A DNA stretch of 64,000 bases from Celoporthe dispersa (GCA_016584495.1 WAID01000003.1:1302001-1366000), one strand, 5' to 3'; shown: positions 1-12,576, counted from the first letter of the stretch. Numbers and translations are program-made. The notes: generated by a model not told the origin, from the sequence alone.

Positions 1-975
1 GCCAGCTTTGCGTCCTTTCCACCTGTGTCGAACGACTGCTGGCTCATAGCTCTGTCTTTTGGAGTTGATTTCTGGAAAGATGCGGCGGGATCTATAAATG
101 GCATGCACCTTGCAAGGCAATCTATACCGGAAGGCTTCATGTCAGCCCATGAACTGAAGGTACGGCTGACTGACTGGCACATTCACATCTAGCCAACCCG
201 GCCACTGCAGCCAAAATCTGCAGCATGGTATGAAAAAGGAGAAGGAGAGAAAAAGAAGGACAAAAAAAGAAAAAAGCAGCGCCGCCCTGCAAATCTCCCA
301 GACGCTTCAAGCTGTGGTTCGTCGCAAGGTCCATCCCGCATCCCCCAAGCCCGCCCCTCGGCGGCGTCGCTCCCGACGTACTTTTGCAGCAGCTCCCCGA
401 GCTAGATCTTTCAGCTCGAGTAGCCCGGGCGTGGTGTGTTTTCGTCGGATTAGGTAGTCGGAATTCCAGACTCGGCACGAGGAGAACGGCTGACTGGAAC
501 GAGACGGCATGCCGCAACAAGTTCGGGGATGCCTAGGATCGAGAATGCTCGTCAGCAACAAAGAATGGCTCTTCATCGTTATAGTTATGACGTTTTTCAC
601 ACATCCAATCTCGTTTTCTGCGCTTAATCATCTATGGGGCTTCCTTGAGTACTCTCCTTTTGGCGAATCGTCTGTCATAGAACGAGCCCCCCGCGGACGA
701 ACCCCGGCCATCCCGCAATCCAACAAGATTACAGAGGCCCAGATCGACCACAACGAAACCATCGTTATAGATAAAAATATATTCTAGGACTCCTTGCTTT
801 TGTCTAGAAATGAAAAGCGACATAGCGGTATCTGTACTTCCTTTTCTCTATCTTCCCATGCCTGCAGATTGTGATGGTATATCAAGTCATAGCAATAGAG
901 GAATCAAATAAAGACAAACAGAATAGTACAGCAGCCCATTCATAGGCTGAATGGTTCGCTTTACAGGTTGACAGC
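1..975. other. intergenic, no supported gene
   Basis: I see no convincing coding sequence here. Open frames are short, use alternative starts and lack splice signals joining them to anything. The last part is the 3' flank of the minus-strand secreted-protein gene that ends at 976. Confidence 0.5.
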
Positions 976-1854
976 TTAGCACCATGCATCATAGACCATG
1001 ACGTTCCATCCATCTTCAAAAAATTGCTGACCGCCGGCAAGACCACTGCCCGGAAAGGCTCGACACTCCTTTGCAAGATGAGCAGCGCCATCCGCAATAG
1101 CACTGAAAGATTCAAGGACCTTGGTCTCCTTGTTCTGATTGGATACGAGAAACATAGAACGTCAGCTGCCCTGGTCCATATTGATACCGTCTGTAGACGG
1201 GGCTGTAAAGGGGGAGGGAAGGGATGGAGACGGAGGCGCGGTAAGTCAGCGTACATCATTGCACCAGGCTATTGCCGCACCCTGAGAGCAGCTGACCCTG
1301 CCGCACTCGCCCGGTCCAGGAGCATTGGATGGCTGGCCGTCCAGCGAGTCGAGGTAGTAGATGCCTTTCCAGAGATGGACCAGGTTTGCGCGTTTGCGGC
1401 CAGGAACACGGCAGACCTGCGTGGTAGGCTCGTGGCTGCGTCGAGAGATTTGGGATGGCGGGGGGCTGCTGGGATCTCCATTTGCCAGCATGGTCTCCTG
1501 CATACGAATTGACGTATAGTCTGGGTCGACCTTGCGGACGGCCTTGAACACGTCTTGCACCGTGCCGATGACTGGTAGGGTGTCTGTGCATCAAGGTCAG
1601 CCACAAGAGGCACGTCGCCACAGAGGTATTATTAGACTGCGCCGGAGACGCCATGGGAAGTAATCAATGTCTCCTCCCGGCCTGGAGGACTTACGTGTAT
1701 CGTTGATCCGTATGTCCCACCCCAGGTCGATCATCTTGTAGGTAGTGTTGTCCGCGCCTACAACCACGGCCGGCCTAGACCAGGCAGCGGCCTGAGAATC
1801 AAGGGTGCCCAAGAGGGCAATCAAGAAGGCTTTGAGCATCATCATCTTGGACAA
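976..1854 (-). CDS. small secreted protein, 215 aa, SAxxWCND-type family
   Basis: Three exons can be read: 1854-1695, 1583-1255 and 1134-976. The introns are 111 nt (GTAAGT...CAG, phase 1) and 120 nt (GTACGC...CAG, phase 0), and the joined frame is open to a TAA. The product starts with a basic/hydrophobic signal peptide (MSKMMMLKAFLIALLG...) and has an N-glycosylation sequon (NTT) soon after. Near residue 158-163 it carries the segment GECGRVSCSQGAAIAWCND, followed by SFSAIADGA and a C-terminal FFEDGWNVMVYDAWC. From memory, this cysteine-framed order (RVSCS..AI.WCND, then a late GW/GxWNV..C motif) matches a widespread family of small secreted ascomycete proteins with no assigned activity. 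The second splice falls exactly inside the conserved WCND|N, which supports the model. The role is unknown; it could be an effector or a cell-wall-associated protein. The next annotated gene is 1.8 kb away. Confidence 0.75.
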
Positions 1855-3690
1855 TCGATCTAGAACGAGTGGCGGTAGGCTAGAAAAAATTTTGAGCTGT
1901 CACGATGCTGTAAGGGTCGTCTATGGTCGTAGTCAGAAACTTGTTGCTGATATCGTTGCTGTCGCACGAGGGAGGGGAGACCTCATATTTATCAGCGCCC
2001 ACAGGAGAGCAAGTCACGCCGCCAAAATTCTTCCACGAACTAAGGACCTTTGGTAGCCATAGTCTAGTACCGATGATACTGAGAAGAAATAGTTAGGCCT
2101 AGTCACAATAAGCCAAGCAATAAGGATCAGCCTGGCCTTGACGCACAGTCCGTCACAAGGGGGCGAAAAAGGTGAGGAGAAAGATCCGGTGTTATGTCGT
2201 GGTGTAATGACTTCTCCGCTTCGCTCTTGGATCTCTTCGTTTCCACTGAATATTCAACAAGTCAAAAGCATTCACTACGAGTAGTCCACGAAATACACTT
2301 ACCAGGATGTACTTTCTTGAGTAGGCATCGAATACATCTTTGATTTGTAGCCGCGGATGATATCGACATGAGCCACCAGCCCCCGGCCACCTACACCTTG
2401 TGCACTCGGCCCGCGGTAGCTCTGTCAAAAGATACAAAACAGGCCGCAGTCGAGTAATTGTGGCCAAGCTAGAGTCTAATTAACAGCTCAACTCTGCTGG
2501 GCAGTTGAAATCGACTGGAGTGTGTGGGACTGGAACTGGCCACAGATCACGCTATTGAACGACGAGTCTTGGGCTTGAGCCTGTCAAGGTTAGGGCTATA
2601 CTCTATTTCATAGCCTTAAGAAAAGCCACATACTACGAGGGTCCAATTTTAACATGTGAAACCTGCACTGAATAAGAATGTTGAGCCTTTTTTTTTCTTC
2701 CGACAACTTTAGGAGCCAGACTAAAGGGGGCTCGAACATCTGAACTTAGGTTCCAACTTGTCCAGCCCCGCGAACAGCCATACATCTTGACATTTGAGAT
2801 CGATCCCACTAAATCACAGTAAATCAGCCAGCCATCGGCCAGCCATCAGTGGCCCTCCGTCAATCAAGGCGGTCTTGTGCGTGATCGCACGGAGTCCTTG
2901 CTTATGTCAACCCACAGCTCCCACAGCTAGAAACCTCCTCTTCTCGTCAAGAGAGGTGTCGGGTCCTAATGATCACTTCATAAATTCGGAGTGGACGGCA
3001 GCTTTCCATGTATACCAAAAAGATAGACCATCTGCCCGAGGACTGGGCCCGGAAGTTCTCTTTGGGTGACCCGGTCCTCGATCAGGAGATATACATGGAC
3101 ACGTGGCATGACAGAGTGCCTTGAAAGTCATGTCGTAGTACACACCAGACAATCTTCGCACTAAGATACATAGAACGATGACTTATTAGTTGAGGGGTCG
3201 GGATTTTTCCGTCAACGAAGGGATGCGCTCTCAGGTGGAAGTTCCTACAGCAGCACCATACAAGACGGAAATATGAATGCCATTGGTGTTAGAAGAATTG
3301 GGGGTGGCTGGGAAGAGTCATAAGAACCTTATTAGTACAAAGTTAATGAATTAGCAGTGGAAAAAAAAATCCTAATACTGCACATAGAACAGTCTAATAC
3401 TAATGAGCTATGGGTAATCCAACCGTCATTGACCAGGCTGAAAATTCTGAAAGACAAACTTGCAATTAATTGCACACTAATGATAATAGAAACTAAATGG
3501 ATGCCCAAGGCACGACAAGAGCCCTTTAGTGTGGCATAATTACGCATTGATATCGGGTCATCATCTATATGAACTGCATACTACCCCTCCCCTCCCCTCC
3601 CCCCGAAGAGATGTTCTCACACTAATACAGAGTATGACATTCAGAGCGACGACAATCAAACGGAAGCTCGAAAGATCTTTGTTCTTCATC
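1855..3690. other. intergenic, no supported gene
   Basis: This stretch separates two divergently oriented secreted-protein genes and must contain both promoters. It is moderately AT-rich around 3300-3550. A C-rich pyrimidine tract at 3582-3605, about 90 nt before the ATG at 3691, is typical of fungal core promoters. I could not support any other gene. Confidence 0.5.
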
Positions 3691-4477
3691 ATGCAGTCCC
3701 TACTTGCCGTCCTTGCGGCTCTCGTGTTGCCCGCTATCGTGGGTGCAGGACCCATCATGCCGGTTCAGCAGCCCGGGCTCCTCTTCCTGAACCAAACCTC
3801 CAACATCGCGACAAGGTCAATAGACTTCGCGGGTGATCCCAACCTGGATCGATACTGCGTGTACGGCGGAGAACGCTCCGCCGGCGGATACCCTGACTCG
3901 CAGTGGATCGAGGTGTATGCCAAGCGATGGGATCGAAATATCAACAAGTTCACGAACCAGTGCGCAGATGACTTTCGAATAGAGCTCGAGTACCGTACGT
4001 CCTCGCTCCCGAAGATCGCAACGATGCGTCTTATTTGTTTTGACTTGTATGGGAGTGCTTGCTTAGATGAGAGCTATGTTTGGCTGACTGTTCGCCACCC
4101 GGCTACTTAGAGTGCAACGCCGATGTCATGAACTTCGTCTGCGTTGAGACCGAGAGCGCACAAGGGGACCACGGCGTCAAGATCCAGTTCCACTTTCGAA
4201 AACAGCAGTGGCCTAATAGAGATAAGTACGCAAATACCCTCTGCGCGATCTCATTCTGTCTCTGGGGTGGAGAATCAGGCTTACCTCGGTCCACGGGCCT
4301 GAGACTCTCGATGCAGCATCAGCTTAGACTTCCCATATCATAATCATTTACATGGTATATGCTAACTTTTGAATCAGCCGCCGTGGAAGCATAGAGCGAG
4401 CCTTCCGCTATACCTCAACGTACAATGCGGCCCATGGCACTGCCGCGCTCAGATGTACCAAGCTGCCGGACGCATAG
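3691..4477 (+). CDS. small cysteine-containing secreted protein, 172 aa
   Basis: Exons are 3691-3994, 4111-4225 and 4378-4477. The introns are 116 nt (GTACGT...TAG, phase 1) and 152 nt (GTACGC...CAG, phase 2), and all phases agree up to the TAG. The ATG at 3691 was chosen over in-frame upstream codons because it opens a classical signal peptide (MQSLLAVLAALVLPAIVGA). The mature part has two NxT/NxS-like sequons near the start and five cysteines (in YCVYGG, QCADD, QCNAD, FVCVE and RCTK). It has a moderately charged body and no membrane segment or known domain. I do not recognise the family. Size, signal peptide and cysteine content fit a secreted effector-like protein, but that is inference only. 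Confidence 0.65.
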
Positions 4478-5425
4478 GGTTTCCCCGGTGGGTGTACAGG
4501 CCCTGTAGTTGGAAATGTGTTCGAGCATATCTTGCATGCGAATGAGACTGGTAACTCCTAGGCCTGGCGGTGTATGAAACTCGTGGCATAGAGCCCCTCA
4601 GCGGAAAGGTTATTATGCTTACAGGAAATCAAAAAAGTTGTCCCATAGACGCATCCATTGTACTTATGCCATATAATTACCCATCAATTTTGCTCAGTTC
4701 AACTCCTTGTCAGAGTGATGTTAAGAATCAATGAAGCCTAATATCTTTCAGCGTAAGCCAATGTTTTCCAGCGAGGACAAGCCAATCAAATCTTCGGAAA
4801 AGTGAAGCCAAGTCTGAAAGGTGAGGGAAGAAGGAAAAGGGAGGTACTTGAGTGCTCACAATGAGCCTAAAGCTTCAGGTAGACAACATGCAATATTCTT
4901 GTAGCATTAGTGGAGTCAAAAGGCTCGGTGACATTTGTGTAGATAGCCAAGTACTTGACAATGGCTAAAGAGGAGGGAGAGCATGACAGGTACACGACTG
5001 CGGGGAGCTGACATTAGCATAGACTGGACATGGAGAATCAAGCTTCCATCTTGGCAACAAGAACAAGCACGCTGCATTGATCGCGTAATGTTGGGAGTAA
5101 AAGGCTAATGATGCCGCCGCAGTCGTCTGCACTCTGAGCTAGAGAAACTCCCCCGGTGTCCTACCACGCCATACTCTTCCTGTTCAGGCTGGCCCAAGAA
5201 AAAAGAGATAAAGATAAACGAAAAGACAAGACAAGCAACCCCAATGCTAGACGAATTCCGCCCTCCAATTGATGTTCTTGAGAGTAGTGAGCCTCCTATT
5301 CCGCACCAGCTATTTTCGAACTAACACTATCATGCCTTTCTTCGCTTTGCTGGCACTTAGGTCAGTAAGTATTAGAACTCAAACAAGAAACCTCGGCCTC
5401 CCCGTTTCAGCTAGGCACCGCATTC
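4478..5425. other. intergenic, convergent gene ends
   Basis: This lies between the end of the secreted-protein gene on the plus strand and the stop codon of rgd1 on the minus strand. It should hold both 3' untranslated regions. No coding potential was seen. Confidence 0.5.
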
Positions 5426-8143
5426 TCAGTCGTCATCAAATATCTGCAGCGTATTCTGCAGGATCGTATCGATGACTTTACACTGGAATCCCGAGTCCGC
5501 GATGTTTCGCTTCTGCGAACCGCCCATGAGTGTCGGACCGAAAACAATGGCGAGGTTTTGACTCGTCATCCGGTTCGAGCCGGAGTTCTCTACGACACGA
5601 TGCAGGTGCAGCATGACCGCGCGGAGCGTGGCGTAGTTCGGGTCGGGAAGATTGTTGATCGTGGCGTGGAGAGAGTCACGACGGACGATGTCGTTCTCGT
5701 GTTCTGGCAGCGGGGTCAGTATAGGGGACACAAGATGGCTGGAGACGAGGTCCAACTCACTGGCTGCTTCGATGAAGTTGTCATAGTACTCTCTGGTGAG
5801 TAGCGGATCGGGCAGGTCCCGGAAGAAGTGCTTGAGGAGGCCAGCCACACTATTAACGTCGTGGTAGAAGTTCTCGGGGTTCCTAAAGTCGAGTTCTGGC
5901 GATGTGGTATCTTGTCCACCATGTTAGCAACCAAGTCGAAATCGCTGCGTAACTCCAGGAACAGGCCATGAGCACTCACTGGTGTCAAACATGCTCTTCA
6001 GCTTGTTGACGTGGGGCAATGATCCGGAAAGCCGGTAAATGCCTTCCACGTTCAGCCCAAAGAGGTCGACAGCCTGGATGCACTGGTAGACCACCATTGG
6101 CACGGCCAATCCATCCCTCTCGTACAGCCTGCTAAGCGACACGCCGAAGACCGGCATGGAGGGCTCCTGGGCCGGCGCTGCCGAGCCTTGTGGGGGAAAC
6201 TGTGGTGCCTGCTGCTCCCGCGTGGGGCCGTCCGCCGAGAATGATGGCCCCTGTGGTGGCTGAGAGGGCTCCTGGAACGGCAGTGCTCCAAGCTGCGGCG
6301 GTCCTTGTGCTGCGCCGAAGCCACCGTTGAACCGTGAGTTGGCGGTGCCATGCTGCATGGCCAACAGCGCACCCGGACCAACAGAGTTCCTATTGCTGTA
6401 AGGCGGCTGCGAAGCGGTTGGCCCAGACGTGCCCAGCATGCTGGCTGAACTAAAGCTGCGCTCATGTTGCTGGTTCGAGGAAGCAGGCCGTTGGGCCCCC
6501 GACATCAGCATTGATCCTTTGGGCCAATCTGAGCCCTGGTTGAACGGTGGCGCCTGTTGACCCTGAGGTGCGCTGAGCGGTGGGCCTTGGTACTGGTCTT
6601 GCCTGCCATCACCAGGAAGTGGTGACAGTGCTGATGGTGGCGGCTGGGCCTTCACTGTCTGGCTCTGTGATGGATGGCTGGCTCCGGGCATTGTTGCGCC
6701 GCCGCCACCGCTAGGTCCGCCCAATACCTGGAACAATGTTAGTTTCTTTTGCTTTCTGTTTTTTCCTTCTTTTTTTCTTTTTCTTTCAGAGGCTGGCTGA
6801 TATAGATCTGGGTAACTCACAGGATGGCGTTCATATTTGGGCTCTCCCGTCTGAGGAGCGACTTTGCTGTGGTTTTGGCACAAAAAGTCGCTGAGGTCCT
6901 TCTGCGCATCGACATTGTTCACGATATCCCTGAGGCTCATGGAATCAGGCCGGTTCGAATTCCCATTCTTGAGCGGGCTGATGCTCAGCCCATTGCTCAG
7001 CAGCAGCTTCTCGTTAAACGACGCTGAGGGCTCTCGTCAGTCTGCTGCTGCCTGTGCACACGATCTCGGGTTCGCTTACCAAACTTCTGCATCTGTAGCA
7101 GCAACCCAGAATCACACTCTCTAACGATGTCCTGCAGCGCCTTGATGGCCTCGGGCCTCGTCGTCGATATCAGCTGGCCCCTCTCCTGCCGTAGTATCTG
7201 GACCTTGTTCTGGTAGTCCTGGTCGGCGGCCTGCACCTTGCGCAGCAGCTCCTCCCTCATGCTGGGCGGCTGACTTTGGGCCCTTGATGCCGAAAACCCG
7301 GCTCTTTGAGCTGTCGCCCGTCCTTGCCCGGTCGTACTCCTCCGCCAAGGAGTTGTATTTCAACTGTGACTTGCGCATCTGGGCCTCGACGTCCGACACC
7401 CGCTGCTCTGCCGCCAGTCCGGACTGTTTCCAGCCCTTTCTCTGCTTCTCGGCTATGGCGGCGAGCTCGACCAGGTCCTCGTTCATCTGGTGGAGCGACA
7501 TGGCGTACTGCAGCCCGTTCTCGGCGATCCGTTCGTGGATGGTCATCATGCCATCAAAGGCTCTATTAAATGTGCCCCCAAGGTGGTCGGCGCGGCGCAT
7601 GTTGTCAGATGTGCCCTGCGACAGCCGTTTGAGCATGGTCGAGTTGTTCTCCTCGATGGAGGCTCGCTTCTTGAGGAAATTGGCGAATTCCTGTTTGACA
7701 ACACGAGGTCCAGCGGTCAGCATCTCATCATGAGCAGCCCCAGAGGGTTCATCGCAGGCCTGACATACCTTCGCCGATGCGATACTCTGCTTCAGCCGGT
7801 TGAGCATTGTGGCAACCCCAATCTACACCACCTTGTCAGCACATCGCGTCGCTCGAATATTTGTCCTCGTGCGAACCTAACAACACGAGAGACAACAACT
7901 CACCTCAGATGTAAGCACGTCCTGGACCATCTTCTCTACCCCGGAGCTGGGCCCAGCCGGGGCTGTTGTGGTGATCGCAGGTAGTGCCAAGTCTGGAGGG
8001 GCAGCGACGGGGCTGGCGAGCTCCGGCGCTCCGTTTAAGGGACCTCCGCCGCCCTCTGGGAATGCTCTGTTCGACATGGTGCTGTCGGCTCGGTCGCGAG
8101 TGGGTTGCGGGAGGTAATCGGAGGAGGCATTCGGGTCGGCCAT
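5426..8143 (-). CDS. rgd1: Rho GTPase-activating protein with F-BAR domain (Rgd1 type), one frame break
   Basis: Seven exons: 8143-7904, 7822-7769, 7690-7080, 7023-6821, 6727-5980, 5910-5761 and 5703-5426. All splice phases agree, for about 760 aa. Residues from about 80 form an FCH/F-BAR helical region (FANFLKKRASIEENNSTML onward) for membrane binding. A Pro/Gln/Ser/Gly-rich linker follows, then a C-terminal RhoGAP domain. The arginine finger is visible in GIYRLSG (Arg codon at 6032-6034), with DIVRRDSLHATINNLPDPNY and NLAIVFGPTLM downstream. In yeast, Rgd1 stimulates GTP hydrolysis by Rho3/Rho4 in polarised growth and septation. One anomaly is a CCC run at 7254-7256 (plus strand), which puts the conserved GPKSAAQHEEELLRKVQ stretch out of frame by one base. 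Without the extra base the protein is continuous. The last intron (57 nt, 5704-5760) is a multiple of three and could be mistaken for coding. Confidence 0.9.
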
Positions 8144-10432
8144 GGTGGGAGGTTTGCGGGGTTGCTTAATATTCGATGAGTGCGGAGAGGCTGGCCGTAA
8201 TGGTAAGGACCCCAAGAGAACAGGTAGGTGCGAGGTCGTGTGGGCGAATCACCGCGGGAAGAAAACACACAAGGAGGAGCCAGGCCCAGGTCGCAGTCGC
8301 AACCCCCCTCAGTGCAGTCCGCCAATGCGCATAGGTAGAGACGGCCTGGGGTTGAGACGGGATGACACTGCACAAGGCGAGCGACACCTTGCCACTTCCT
8401 CCACCAGACACGTTTTCTATAGATATGGGATCGTAGAGATCGTGGACGAGGTTGGTCGCGCGTCGTGCGTCGGCCGTACGCTCAGTCGTCGGCGAAGAAG
8501 CTATATCGTCGCCCACCCGGTGGTGGCTGTCGCGTTGGTGCGGGCTATGCGTGGGAATTCGCCGACCCTTCTCGTCTCTGTCTCTCAGGACCAGACAGCG
8601 CGGTTCTGGAGGTCGAGGTAGGCGTCGATGAAACAGAGGCGGTTCATGCGCTCCGGGTGAGGCGGTCAGTCGCTTGTCGGAGAGGTTCGAACCGGGTTGT
8701 ATCGAGTGGGAGGTGCGACAAGGCCGTGTAGGGCCAGGATGGCTCCGCCTAGCAGTCTCGGTTATGCAAGTGTCGTGTTGGCAGTGATCGTTCTGTGGTA
8801 GTAGTGCCTTGTCTGGATCGCCTTTCGTATGGGGGCCGAGCCAACCCAGCACCCCTGGTGAAGGATCGAATCTGGAGACCTCACGGACGGTGGTAGGGAT
8901 TCCAGTGGGTGTGCCTGCAGATCATGGGTCTGCAGTGTGGTTGCTGTCTTGCTGGAAGAAGAATGAGGCCACAAGCAGCAGCAGCAGCAGTTGAAGGAAC
9001 AGAAGAGGCTAAGATGGCGATGTCCTTTTTGAAGGCCTCACTCAAATGACACCACTTTTTTGTATTTTGTGATGACGAGCAGCTAGAGACAAACAGGTCT
9101 TTGCTTTTTTGAGGGGGAGAGAGGGGGGGGCTTAGCAGCAAACAAGCTTCGCCGCTTGGAATGCGGGTGGCCACAAGAACTGAGTGGCTTTCACACACTC
9201 ACACACACTCGGTACAACAGAGAGGTACAGAGGTACAACCAACCCCCACCTCCACTCCGCCAACAGCAAAGCTAAGGCCCAACCAAGCCAGTCAGGCAGC
9301 CAACTAGCCAGCCAATCTTGGACAGCCAAGAGAAGGGTACATTGTCATTACCCAAAACTGCTAACATGTATATGTACCATCATCTATGTATGGCATTAAA
9401 AAATAAAATAAAAAACGACCCTCACCCTCAAGAAACAGCTGAGTTCGATCGTGTACAAGGTCCAGGCCAGGAACAGCCAACCGTCTGATCAGAATATTCG
9501 GCTGATGCCTTTCTTCCTTTTCCCTGACGTAGCGTGCCCACCTTGGGATGAACATGCTCGACAATCCCAATTACTAGGCCAGCCCTGGATAGAGTGACGG
9601 GAAATTTGACAGCCTCGCTTCCAGGATCTCGCGAATGAACCTTCATCGACACGGGCGATCTTGAGCGACCCAATTATCCTTCCGCTGTGGTCGACCTCGC
9701 GTGATCACAAGTGATCCTCTCGTCATGTTTCAGGTTTGACTTTTTTGGCTTCTATACAGAATGGAGCACCGTCTATTATCGTCTTCGAGTCTCGGCTGGG
9801 ATCCGGATGGAGGTCTCAACGAATAGGAAGAAGGAGGGGGGGGGGGGAATACGACCTCCACCGCACGAGATGGATGCTCATCACTGGCGCAGAAATTTCC
9901 CATGGGCTGCTGAGGCTGCGGCGAGAGGCGATGGAGTCCCGACGGGCTGGGTACTGTAAATTAAGCGTGCGTTGAGACCAGGCTTGTTCAACTGCCGGGC
10001 CAGGTGCATGCGGAGCCTAATGCGTGTCATCTGCGCCTCACGAAAATAGAACCATCAATCCGAGGCCCAGCCTCGCGGGCCAAGCACTGCAAATGATGCT
10101 TAACTGCCACATGTGACATCGTCCTTGCAGCCCCTCCCCGCTATGTGCGCCACTCCTGATCTGCACAGGATACATCTTCAACGTTCTGGCAGGGTACTGA
10201 TCCGTCTGCTTAAGTTGTGCCCCCCAGAGTGGCCTAGTAGCGTGACCGGATGAACAGGAGGGAGAGGTCATGTGGCCGGGGTTGAGTTGGAATCCCTGAG
10301 ATTGCTGTCTATGCCTGAAATCTGAACGATATGAAACTTTTCCAAACCGGACCTGTGTATTCCTAGTCCTTTGATGAAGGTAACCCGATAACACCGTCAT
10401 CACAAAAGAGTCATCACCTCTGCTCCGGGAGA
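8144..10432. other. long intergenic region, rgd1 promoter side
   Basis: This spans the 5' flank of rgd1 and the 3' flank of the aspartate-semialdehyde dehydrogenase gene. It includes an (AGC)n run at about 8971-8990 and a poly-G tract at about 9836-9847. A 228-codon minus-strand open frame (8166-8852) has low-complexity, His/Pro/Arg-rich composition and no recognisable domain, so I treat it as untranslated leader or promoter sequence. Confidence 0.45.
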
Positions 10433-11794
10433 CTAGATGTAGCCCTTGAGCACGGCGGCCTCGGCGTTCAGTATCGAAGAGCCCGCTGCTCCGATGACAG
10501 CTGTTGTGGTGACCAGTCAGCAGAGGTCGATGGGTGGTACCATTGCAATAGGGCCTGGGCTTACTGTTATGGCTCAGCGCCACAAACTTGAGGTCAAAAA
10601 TGCCGCTCTCGTCCTCTCTCACACGGCCGACGCTGACCGTGTATCCCCTCGACAGCTCACGATCGAGCCGGGGCTGGGGCCGATCGGGCTGGTCGTCCCC
10701 AAACACCATGATGCTCGGCTTCGGCGCCGACGGGCAGCCTAGCTTCTCCACGTCGCTCACGTACTCCCTGAGGGCCTCCTTGACCTCCTCCGCGCTCGGC
10801 GGCGGCCTCCTGGCGAACCGGAGCGACACACACGCGGTATGGCCGTCCAGGACTGGCACGCGGTTGCACGAGGCCGACACCTTGAGGCCCTTGAGCTCCT
10901 CGAAGGCCGTCGCGTCGGCGCTGATGCCGCCCAGGATCTTCTGGGCCTCCGTCTCGAGCTTGTCCTCCTCGCCAGAGATGAACGGGACGACGTTGTCGAT
11001 GATGTCCATCGAGCTCACGCCGGGGTATCCCGCGCCGCTCACGGCCTGCATGGTGACGACCGACACGGTCTCGATGGGGCCGAAGCGCGCCTGCATGGCG
11101 GCGAAGGGGATCACCAGCCCGATGACGGCACAGTTGCTGTTGCAGACCAGGAAGCCCTTTTCGAGGTTATGGTGTTTGCGCTGGTGGGGGATGAGGGCGA
11201 GGTGTGGCAGGTTGACGGTGGGCACGACGAGGGGCACGAGGGGGTCGCGCCGGTAGTTCTTGGCGTTGGAAAAGACGGCCAGGTTGGCCTTGAGGAAGTC
11301 CATCTCTGTGTGGAGGTCGAGGCATGTGTGTGTCAGAGCTGGCGGGGCACACGACAGGAGGGGCAGCTGAGGGGGAACCTGTTCCAGGAGGAGAGGGGTC
11401 TCATGCGTACCAACTTCGCCTGCTATGTTCGCGTCCAGACCGCTGAAGACGATGTCACAGTCCAGGAACTCGCTCGACCTGCACTCCTTGACGATCAGGT
11501 CGCCCACAGCACCCATGGGCGTGGACTGCTTCCACCTGACGGCATCGCGATATTTCTTGCCCGCGGACTGGGGCGACGCGCCGACGGCGACAAGCTTGAG
11601 GAAGGGGTGGTCCTGGAGTAGGAGGATGAAGCGCTGGCCGACGGACCCGGTGGCACCGAGGACACCTGGATCAGATCGGCATATGTGAGCTTTCAAGCAG
11701 CGGGGCGACACCTCTCTGAGGAATGGAATGGTGAGGATGGTATCGAGGGCAAGGGCAACGAACCGCACTTCTTCTCTGGATACTTGGAGGCCAT
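10433..11794 (-). CDS. hom2: aspartate-semialdehyde dehydrogenase
   Basis: This enzyme makes L-aspartate 4-semialdehyde from aspartyl phosphate (NADPH-dependent), the branch point to threonine, methionine and, in some organisms, lysine. Exons are 11794-11764, 11665-11411, 11305-10565 and 10500-10433, giving 364 aa, the normal size for the fungal enzyme. The nucleotide-binding motif [10 protein letters not shown] begins just after the first splice. The catalytic cysteine lies in [11 protein letters not shown], the catalytic histidine in [13 protein letters not shown], and substrate-binding SGAGYPG is present. The C-terminus [11 protein letters not shown] sits on a short last exon. The first donor is GTTCGT, weaker than the others, but splicing there restores KKCGVLGATG exactly. 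The frame is intact throughout, unlike several neighbours. A GAGTCA/TGACTC hexamer about 200 nt upstream suggests general amino-acid control. Stop codon TAG. Confidence 0.95.
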
Positions 11795-11996
11795 GGCAAT
11801 CAAGGGCTGTCTCTGCAGTACGAGGGCATGCAACGGGATTTTCGAGGGTCAATTAGCCTGCAAGGCTGTCTGTGCAGGGACGGGTCGTAGTGTTCAGGTC
11901 TCTTTTTCAGGAGAAGGTCAAGAGGAGTCGGGAGGTCGAGACGAAGTGACTTGTTGTGAGCAGAATCACGTCACATCATACCAAGCAGCAGCTGTC

Positions 11997-12002
11997 GAGT
12001 CA
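11997..12002 (-). promoter_or_regulatory. TGACTC, possible CPC-1/Gcn4 half-site upstream of hom2
   Basis: TGACTC on the minus strand lies about 200 nt before the hom2 start codon. CPC-1/Gcn4 family bZIP factors bind TGACTCA-like sites and induce amino-acid biosynthetic genes. The hexamer is short and could be chance; the match of site and pathway is the only support. Confidence 0.35.
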
Positions 12003-12576
12003 GAAAGAAAAAAAAGATGTCAAGTGGTCCCGCTATCGGAGCTCAGGATTGCAGGAATGCGCTACTAGATCGCGGGGGGAGGGGAAAAAGGGCCATGCTA
12101 TGTAATGCATTGTGCAGGGGCGGGATGCAACCCCTGTGCCTCTGAACCACAGCGCAAGGGGGGGCAGGGGGGCCTGTAGCTTCCATGAAAACCCCCTGCC
12201 CTCCCTAATTCAACGTCACCCAAAGCATCATCCGCCTGCATCAGCACCAGCTCTTTCTTTTCCTATGATGCACACTGCTAACACTGCATGGTTTCCTTGA
12301 ATAGAACGAGCAGCAGGTATTTCTATTTGATGTTCTAGAACAGCAAGGACATGGCCAATGTACTTCCCACCTCTTACAAAATATCCAGTAATAAGTCTAG
12401 ACACGAGGGGGGGAGGGGGAAGGACTGCCTCACGCAAGCAGGAACAATAGCCTTTCTGTCATCAAGATGTCATCATAATTATAACCTTGCTCGTCTTGCA
12501 ACTACAAATCTTTACATACTTTCCTCCTCTCATACAAGCACAATACTACTGCACCATCATCCACACTTGCAACCGC
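12003..12576. other. intergenic between hom2 promoter and next gene's 3' end
   Basis: No gene seen. It contains purine-rich and poly-G stretches and a small hairpin-like sequence near 12115-12137 (CAGGGG...CCCCTG). Confidence 0.4.

Noticed and set aside
8685..8700. B-box-like GGTTCGAACC
   Set aside because: No A-box upstream and no acceptor stem could be formed.
8166..8852. 228-codon open frame on the minus strand upstream of rgd1
   Set aside because: His/Pro/Arg-rich, no domain, and placed in the leader/promoter of rgd1; it reads as chance openness in GC-rich DNA.
10038..10432. Read-through extension of the hom2 frame past the last intron
   Set aside because: Splicing at 10564/10500 gives the exact conserved enzyme C-terminus, so the extension is intron and 3' flank.
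12115..12137. CAGGGGCGGG...CCCCTG hairpin, possible transposon end
   Set aside because: Arms are only 6 nt and there is no paired copy or target duplication.
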